Shown: positions 7,008 through 10,434 of the stretch, in pieces
How positions within the stretch are numbered: position 1 is the stretch's first letter
Layout: the number at the start of each line of letters is the position of its first letter
Assembly (NCBI GenBank): GCA_002424645.1
Contig: DIKU01000122.1
Coordinates: forward strand, 1 to 10,434
DNA from: Pelobacter sp. UBA5610
Lineage (GTDB): Bacteria; Desulfobacterota; Desulfuromonadia; Desulfuromonadales; Syntrophotaleaceae
DNA: 10,434 bases
Direction: 5' to 3'
The notes under the pieces: generated by a model
Told to the model about the DNA's origin: nothing
The model's database searches: none
What the model saw: only the letters and a program-made list of their open reading frames with translations
Program-made: the position numbers and the translations under genes

Positions 7008-8528
7008 ATGGAAAACATCGCGTCCATTGAAGCGATCATAGAGCAGCGCCTCGAATTACCCACTCCGCCCAATGTCGTTTTCCGGTTGCTTGAAGTTATC
7101 CAGGATGAAGAGCGCTCTTTTAAGGAAATCGGCGATATCATCAGCAAAGACCCCTCTTTGACAGCCAAGATGATGAAGGTGGCGAATTCCTCCATTTTTG
7201 GCTTTAGTGGAAAAATCAGTACCATTGAAAGTGCTTTGGCAGTATTGGGGATCAATGTGATTCGCAATATTGCGCTGTCATTTGTCATAATAGATGGTGT
7301 CAAGGCACCTTCTTCTGGAGTGTTTGACATCGAATACTTCTGGAAACGTGCCATTACCTCAGCTGTAGCAGGAGAGATTCTCGCCACCCATATTCGTTTC
7401 CATAGTGTTGATACTTTTCTGTGCAGTCTTCTTAAAGATATCGGCGTATTGGTCATGTACAAGCAGTTGGCCGAAGAATACAAGCAGGTTCTGTTGCTGA
7501 AAGCCTATGCCGGGAGTCGGAGCTTTCCGGTGGAACGGGAGCTTATCGGTTTCGACCATGGAGAGTTGGGCGGGCTCATGCTCAAACAGTGGGGGTTGCC
7601 TGAGAGTATCTACCTGCCTATTTTTCATCACCATGATGATGTACCCTCTTCCTCGCCCCATGGCACGTTGATCGGTATCCTTAATGTTGCCGATATGCTG
7701 TCTGCTCTTTATCATGGCGCGGCTGACTCCCGCACCCTTGATGATGTCCATGCGCTTCTCAACAGTCGCTTCGGTATGGATAAACTAACCGCCAATCGGA
7801 TGATTGACTCTCTGGCGGACAAAACCGCGGAGATCCTGAATTATTTTGATATCGATCCGGGGGAGATGAAACCCCTGTCGCATCTGTTGCAGGAAGCCAA
7901 TTACGAGCTCGGCAACCAGGCGATGTCCTATGAGAACCTGGTTTGCGAGCTTAAGCAGTCGCAGGAAGAATCCAGACAATTCATCAGCAAATTGCTCGAG
8001 GACAACAAAGCATTGCGCAAGCTGGCTTATCGGGACGAGTTGACAGGGCTTTACAACCACCGGTTCTTCCAGCGCGAAATTGAAAAGGAACTGGAACGTG
8101 CGAAACGGTACAATCATCCTTTGTGCCTGATCTTTTTTGATATCGATTTTTTCAAGGATATCAACGATACTCACGGACATTTGGTCGGGGATGTGGTGCT
8201 ACGCACCGTCTCCCAAAAGTTATCCTCTTGTATGCGCAGTTGTGATATTTTCGTTCGCTATGGCGGGGATGAATTCGCCATTATTATGCCCGAAACCGAT
8301 TATTCCGGGTTCGAAGTTCTCGCCGAGCGATTGCGCCATTCCGTTGAAAAGTTACTTATTCCCATCAGCGGAAAGACCATCGCGCTGACCATCAGTATCG
8401 GCGGCGCATTCTTTAATGGCAAAAATGATTCCGTATCGCGATTTTCGATGTTGAGTGTTGCCGATCAGGCCATTTATCAGTCCAAAAAATCGGGTCGCAA
8501 TACGGTGACTATTAAGTATGTTGACTGA
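7008..8528 (+). CDS. HDOD-GGDEF protein, predicted diguanylate cyclase
   Basis: This 506-residue cytoplasmic signalling protein has no membrane segment. Residues about 10-210 form an HDOD domain: LPTPPNVVFRLLEVI, ISKDPSLTAKMMKVANS and ALAVLGINVIRNIALS. It lacks the HD hydrolase pair (K143-D144 stands where HD would be), so it is probably a non-enzymatic sensing or interaction module. A mostly helical linker with coiled-coil character (about 295-340) leads to a GGDEF domain (about 341-503). That domain has DELTGLYNHRFF, the metal-binding FFDIDFF (D378 and neighbours), N386, and an intact GGDEF at 419-423. RSCD at 410-413, five residues before GGDEF, matches the RxxD inhibitory site for product feedback. 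It should make c-di-GMP from two GTP; some relatives in Geobacter make cyclic GMP-AMP instead, which cannot be excluded. The ribosome site GATAGG lies seven bases before ATG 7008. The small gene at 8580 follows after 51 bases. Confidence 0.94.
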   Translation: MENIASIEAIIEQRLELPTPPNVVFRLLEVIQDEERSFKEIGDIISKDPSLTAKMMKVANSSIFGFSGKISTIESALAVLGINVIRNIALSFVIIDGVKAPSSGVFDIEYFWKRAITSAVAGEILATHIRFHSVDTFLCSLLKDIGVLVMYKQLAEEYKQVLLLKAYAGSRSFPVERELIGFDHGELGGLMLKQWGLPESIYLPIFHHHDDVPSSSPHGTLIGILNVADMLSALYHGAADSRTLDDVHALLNSRFGMDKLTANRMIDSLADKTAEILNYFDIDPGEMKPLSHLLQEANYELGNQAMSYENLVCELKQSQEESRQFISKLLEDNKALRKLAYRDELTGLYNHRFFQREIEKELERAKRYNHPLCLIFFDIDFFKDINDTHGHLVGDVVLRTVSQKLSSCMRSCDIFVRYGGDEFAIIMPETDYSGFEVLAERLRHSVEKLLIPISGKTIALTISIGGAFFNGKNDSVSRFSMLSVADQAIYQSKKSGRNTVTIKYVD

Positions 8529-8536
8529 TCGCATTG

Positions 8537-8546
8537 ATTGGCCAAT
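8537..8546. repeat. Ten-base perfect palindrome ATTGGCCAAT
   Basis: ATTGGCCAAT lies in the 51-base gap between the GGDEF gene and the small gene. ATTG (8533-8536) and CAAT (8548-8551) flank it slightly off-centre. A dimeric regulator site is possible, but there is no independent support. Confidence 0.3.
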
Positions 8547-8569
8547 ACAATTCGGCAACCTAACCATGC

Positions 8570-8573
8570 AGGG
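8570..8573 (+). promoter_or_regulatory. Ribosome binding site that sets the start of the 66-residue gene
   Basis: AGGG sits six bases before ATG 8580. The alternative in-frame TTG at 8538 has no comparable site, so ATG 8580 is preferred. Confidence 0.6.
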
Positions 8574-8579
8574 ATTATT

Positions 8580-8780
8580 ATGGACAAAAAAACAGAGTTC
8601 GTATTGAAAATGGCACCGAATCACAGCCTCACATTGTATCCGGCGTGTGATACTTGCGATGGAAAAAAACCCGGGGTTGGCTATTTGTGTGGCAGTGATG
8701 AAGAGGGTAACGGTTTTGTCGTATGGATCACGGATAAAGACGTTTTCCAAATTATGGAAAAGCTGATAGTTAAGGGATAA
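8580..8780 (+). CDS. Small CxxC protein of unknown function, 66 residues
   Basis: I do not recognise this family. The protein begins MDKKTEFVLKMAPNHSLTLY and carries a CxxC pair at C23 and C26 (PACDTCDG), a third cysteine at C37 (YLCG), and H15. These could bind a metal ion or form a disulfide, but three Cys and one His do not fix which. The second half (FVVWITDKDVFQIMEKLIVKG, split here as FVVWITDKDV then FQIMEKLIVKG) looks like a strand followed by an amphipathic helix. There is no signal peptide or membrane segment, so it is probably cytoplasmic. It follows the HDOD-GGDEF gene by 51 bases on the same strand and ends 42 bases before a strong terminator, so it is probably the last gene of that transcript. 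Support for its being real comes from the good ribosome site, sensible composition and placement. A partner role with the c-di-GMP protein is only inference. Confidence 0.72.
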   Translation: MDKKTEFVLKMAPNHSLTLYPACDTCDGKKPGVGYLCGSDEEGNGFVVWITDKDVFQIMEKLIVKG

Positions 8781-8807
8781 CGCCCTGTTTCGCCAATTGA
8801 ACAATTT

Positions 8808-8823
8808 CCTCCAGAATAAATCG
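8808..8823 (+). repeat. 16-base box, copy 1 (3' region of the small CxxC gene)
   Basis: CCTCCAGAATAAATCG reappears with a single change (T to C) at 10113-10128. Both copies lie shortly after a stop codon and directly before hairpin structure. Confidence 0.5.
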
Positions 8824-8855
8824 GCCCCTTGTTTTTTCACAAGGGGCCTTTCATT
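8823..8855 (+). terminator. Strong intrinsic terminator after the small CxxC gene
   Basis: GGCCCCTTGT (8823-8832) pairs perfectly with ACAAGGGGCC (8839-8848), giving a ten-base stem, five-sixths GC at its base, around a six-base loop. TTTCATT follows. It should end the transcript that carries the HDOD-GGDEF gene and the small gene. Confidence 0.9.
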
Positions 8856-8856
8856 T

Positions 8857-8908
8857 ACCCCATACACATCAAGAGATGTCTCCCTGCGTGACTCTCGTGG
8901 GGTTTTTT
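8857..8908 (+). terminator. Second terminator-like structure in the leader before the glycerate kinase
   Basis: CCCTGCG (8882-8888) pairs with CGTGGGG (8896-8902), using two G-T wobbles, around a seven-base loop. A run of six T follows (8903-8908). The same 3' arm can instead pair with ACCCCAT (8857-8863), enclosing a small hairpin ACATC/GATGT (8866-8870 with 8875-8879). It may be a backup terminator or part of a regulated leader. Confidence 0.4.
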
Positions 8909-8962
8909 CCGGTCACCTTTTATTTTTCATACAAAGTCTTTACCTTCCTTTTCGGTTAACAC

Positions 8963-8968
8963 GGAGGT
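8963..8968 (+). promoter_or_regulatory. Ribosome binding site of the glycerate kinase gene
   Basis: GGAGGT lies three bases before ATG 8972. The match is strong though the spacing is short, and it supports this start, which also gives the family's usual N-terminus. Confidence 0.75.
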
Positions 8969-8971
8969 GCC

Positions 8972-10099
8972 ATGAATATCCTGGTGGCTTTTGATTCCTT
9001 TAAGGGAAGTCTCTCCGCTTCTCAAGCCTGCAGTGTGGTGGCTGCTGTAGTGCGTGCTGCCAAGCCTGATTGGGCGTTGAAATGTCAGCCGTTGGCCGAC
9101 GGCGGCGAAGGTACGGCTGAGGTTTTGGCCGCGGCATCTGCAGGATGTTGGGTGGATGTGCAAGGTATTGTGGGGCCACTGCAGGGCATGACACTGAAGG
9201 CTTCTTTCGCATGGCTTCCCGAAACGGAAACAGCCGTTGTGGAGATGGCCCGTGCAAGTGGCCTGGCTTTGCTAACAGACGATCAGCGGAATCCTTTGCA
9301 GACGACCACCTTCGGTACGGGGCAATTGTTGGCCGCTGCGATCGATCGCGGTGCGCGCGAGGTGCTGCTGACTTTGGGAGGCAGTGCCACGGTGGATGGC
9401 GGTACAGGCGCGGCGCGTGCGCTTGGCTGGCGTTTTCTCGATGCAAGGGGAAATGACGTCCCCCTTGGCGGACGAGGCTTGATCGACATCCGTCGCGTCG
9501 TACCATCTTCTAGACCCATGCCCGTTATTTCGGTGCTATGCGATGTGACCAATCCCCTGTGTGGGCCACAGGGTGCCGCTCGCGTATTTGCTCCGCAAAA
9601 AGGCGCCACACCGTGGCAGGTTGATATGCTTGAGGCCGGGTTGGAAAATCTGGCGGGGGTCATCCAAAGTGAACTTGGCATACAGGTCAAAGGTCTCCCC
9701 GGGGGAGGTGCCGCAGGGGGGTTCGGTGCCGGAGCAGTGGCTTTTTTTGGCGGATCTTTACACTCCGGTATTTCCGTCGTCATGGAAAAAATTCAATTTG
9801 AAGAACAAGTGCGATGGGCCGATTGGGTAATTACCGGAGAGGGCTGCCTTGATCGGACTTCTTTGCAAGGAAAGGTGGTCTGCGGCGTATTGGAAAGTGC
9901 CAGGCGATGGGGCGTCCCCGTGGCGGTTGTGGCTGGACAAGTCCGACTGTGTGAGGCGGAGTTATCCCACGCTGGTATTGATCTCGCTCTTGCTTCCCTG
10001 CCTGAGGATCTGGAGATTGGGGAGGGGATTGCCCGGGCAGCCGAACTGCTTGCCAATACCGCACTTACCTTGGCGGATAAACTCTCTTCTCGCAAATGA
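8972..10099 (+). CDS. Glycerate kinase (GarK/GlxK family)
   Basis: This cytoplasmic enzyme phosphorylates D-glycerate with ATP. Family members GarK and GlxK of E. coli make 2-phosphoglycerate, which feeds lower glycolysis and gluconeogenesis; that product is assumed here. The protein has 375 residues (the family is usually about 370-385) and is complete. Motifs in order: MNILVAFDSFKGSLSA (1-16), PLADGGEGTAEVL (41-53), FGTGQLLAAAIDRGA (about 112-126), LGGSATVDGGTGAARALG (about 133-150), CDVTNPLCGPQGAARVFAPQ (about 190-209), GGGAAGGFGAG (about 246-256) and ITGEGCLDRTSLQGK (about 288-302). These glycine-rich segments are characteristic of Pfam Gly_kinase. It stands alone, behind a strong terminator and a structured leader, with no glyoxylate or tartronate-semialdehyde gene beside it in the window. 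Its pathway (serine, glycolate or glucarate breakdown) therefore cannot be told. It is unrelated in fold to the PfkB kinase at 5140. Confidence 0.95.
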   Translation: MNILVAFDSFKGSLSASQACSVVAAVVRAAKPDWALKCQPLADGGEGTAEVLAAASAGCWVDVQGIVGPLQGMTLKASFAWLPETETAVVEMARASGLALLTDDQRNPLQTTTFGTGQLLAAAIDRGAREVLLTLGGSATVDGGTGAARALGWRFLDARGNDVPLGGRGLIDIRRVVPSSRPMPVISVLCDVTNPLCGPQGAARVFAPQKGATPWQVDMLEAGLENLAGVIQSELGIQVKGLPGGGAAGGFGAGAVAFFGGSLHSGISVVMEKIQFEEQVRWADWVITGEGCLDRTSLQGKVVCGVLESARRWGVPVAVVAGQVRLCEAELSHAGIDLALASLPEDLEIGEGIARAAELLANTALTLADKLSSRK

Positions 10100-10112
10100 T
10101 CCACCATGTTGC

Positions 10113-10128
10113 CCTCCAGAACAAATCG
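10113..10128 (+). repeat. 16-base box, copy 2 (3' region of the glycerate kinase gene)
   Basis: CCTCCAGAACAAATCG matches the box at 8808-8823 at 15 of 16 positions, again just after a stop codon and before hairpins. Confidence 0.5.
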
Positions 10129-10176
10129 CCTGTTTGCGATGGGGGGTAGCATTACAGCCCCCAGCTGTTATCTTTA
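10125..10176 (+). terminator. Possible terminator hairpins after the glycerate kinase gene
   Basis: Two hairpins lie end to end. ATCGC (10125-10129) pairs with GCGAT (10136-10140), and TGGGGG (10140-10145) pairs with CCCCCA (10158-10163). They share base 10140, so they compete slightly. Within the second loop GTA (10146-10148) can pair with TAC (10153-10155). Downstream sequence is only loosely T-rich, so termination is plausible but not certain. Confidence 0.38.
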
Positions 10177-10229
10177 AAACACGTTCTATGGAAAGTTTTT
10201 GTTAATCTTGATGATTCCTCTATATGTAT

Positions 10230-10235
10230 GGAGGG
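10230..10235 (+). promoter_or_regulatory. Ribosome binding site of the Flp pilin gene
   Basis: GGAGGG stands six bases before ATG 10242, an ideal arrangement. It predicts strong translation, as expected for a structural pilin. Confidence 0.8.
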
Positions 10236-10241
10236 CTGTTC

Positions 10242-10434
10242 ATGGGAGTGTGGAGATGTAACGAACGCGGGCATACTGCTGTGGAGTATGCAGTGATCCT
10301 GGCTTTGATCCTATCTGTTGCGCTTTTGTCTGTAGGGAATCTCGGTAAAAAAATCAATAAAACTTACCAGCCGTTAACAAACGCACTGCCCGGTGATGAG
10401 GGTTCCGGCGGCGGTTCCGGTGGCGGTTCCGGTG
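10242..10434 (+). CDS. flp: Flp/Fap-type (type IVb) prepilin with Gly/Ser repeat tail, 3'-truncated
   Basis: The first 64 residues are visible. A short leader MGVWRCNERG is followed by HTAVEYAVILALILSVALLS. This matches the Flp prepilin pattern: cleavage after G10 by a TadV-type prepilin peptidase, then Glu and Tyr at mature positions 5 and 6 (E15, Y16), then a hydrophobic helix (about 17-32). After cleavage the helix would assemble Flp pili through a Tad secretion machine in the inner membrane; no tad/cpa gene is in the window. NLGKKINKTYQPLTNALPG follows, as in short Flp pilins that stop near residue 55-60. Instead of stopping, the frame runs into DEGSGGGSGGGSG, encoded by a 12-base tandem repeat, and leaves the window. 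The tail's length is unknown. The ribosome site is excellent; I see no convincing promoter in the 142 bases before it. Confidence 0.9.
   Translation, partial: MGVWRCNERGHTAVEYAVILALILSVALLSVGNLGKKINKTYQPLTNALPGDEGSGGGSGGGSG
10401..10434 (+). repeat. 12-base tandem repeat coding for Gly-Ser-Gly-Gly in the pilin tail
   Basis: The unit GGTTCCGGYGGC occurs at 10401-10412 and 10413-10424, and a third partial copy at 10425-10434 reaches the window edge. Each unit adds four residues in frame. Y is C in the first copy and T in the next two. Confidence 0.9.

Noticed and set aside
8538..8579. TTG 8538 as the start of the small CxxC gene
   Set aside because: It falls within the palindrome and lacks a ribosome site, whereas ATG 8580 has AGGG six bases upstream.
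9283..9783. Open frame of 166 residues on the minus strand over the glycerate kinase
   Set aside because: Pro/Ala/Arg-rich shadow of a GC-rich gene whose + strand motifs are unmistakable.
10189..10204. A sigma54-type -24/-12 promoter before the pilin gene
   Set aside because: TGG is present at the -24 position, but the -12 GC dinucleotide is missing at the required spacing.
10199..10226. A sigma70-type promoter TTGTTA-N16-TATATG before the pilin gene
   Set aside because: Transcription would start within the ribosome site at about 10233, removing a needed signal.
10100..10241. A GEMM (c-di-GMP or cyclic GMP-AMP) riboswitch before the pilin gene, as is common in Geobacter relatives
   Set aside because: The conserved GEMM core elements are not visible; the hairpins here are better read as the end of the glycerate kinase transcript.

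Overview
The window looks like a chromosomal segment of a mesophilic, Gram-negative member of the Desulfuromonadales (the Geobacter / Desulfuromonas / Pelobacter-Syntrophotalea group of Desulfobacterota, formerly Deltaproteobacteria). This is inferred from four things: protein character, a dnaE-accA pair, an HDOD-GGDEF regulator, and a lipoprotein implying an outer membrane. GC content is moderate, about mid-50s by eye. All recognised genes lie on the + strand and coding density is high. There is no tRNA, rRNA, CRISPR array, insertion sequence or prophage gene, and no gene-free stretch longer than about 170 bases.

Layout: (1) 2-454, the 3' part of a Maf/YceF nucleotide pyrophosphatase. (2) 455-626, a leader holding a possible promoter and a short repeated arrangement. 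(3) 627-4097, dnaE, replicative DNA polymerase III alpha. (4) 4180-5133, accA, carboxyltransferase alpha of acetyl-CoA carboxylase. (5) 5140-6078, a PfkB-family sugar kinase starting six bases after accA. (6) 6130-6912, an RlpA-type lipoprotein (double-psi beta-barrel plus SPOR). (7) 7008-8528, an HDOD-GGDEF c-di-GMP signalling protein. (8) 8580-8780, a 66-residue CxxC protein of unknown function, followed by a strong intrinsic terminator at 8823-8848. (9) 8972-10099, a glycerate kinase behind a structured leader. (10) 10242 to the window edge, the start of a Flp-type (type IVb) pilin with a Gly/Ser repeat tail that runs off the end.

Functionally, the first two thirds are housekeeping: nucleotide-pool cleaning, replication, the first committed step of fatty acid synthesis, and peptidoglycan/septal remodelling. 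They could be read as one or two transcripts, since gaps are 82, 6, 51, 95 and 51 bases and no convincing terminator appears before 8823. The last third is more accessory: c-di-GMP signalling, three-carbon metabolism and a surface pilus. I found no clear new multi-gene system. The items most worth a second look are the Gly/Ser-tailed Flp pilin, the competing hairpins in front of the glycerate kinase, a 16-base box shared by two gene ends, and the small CxxC protein.
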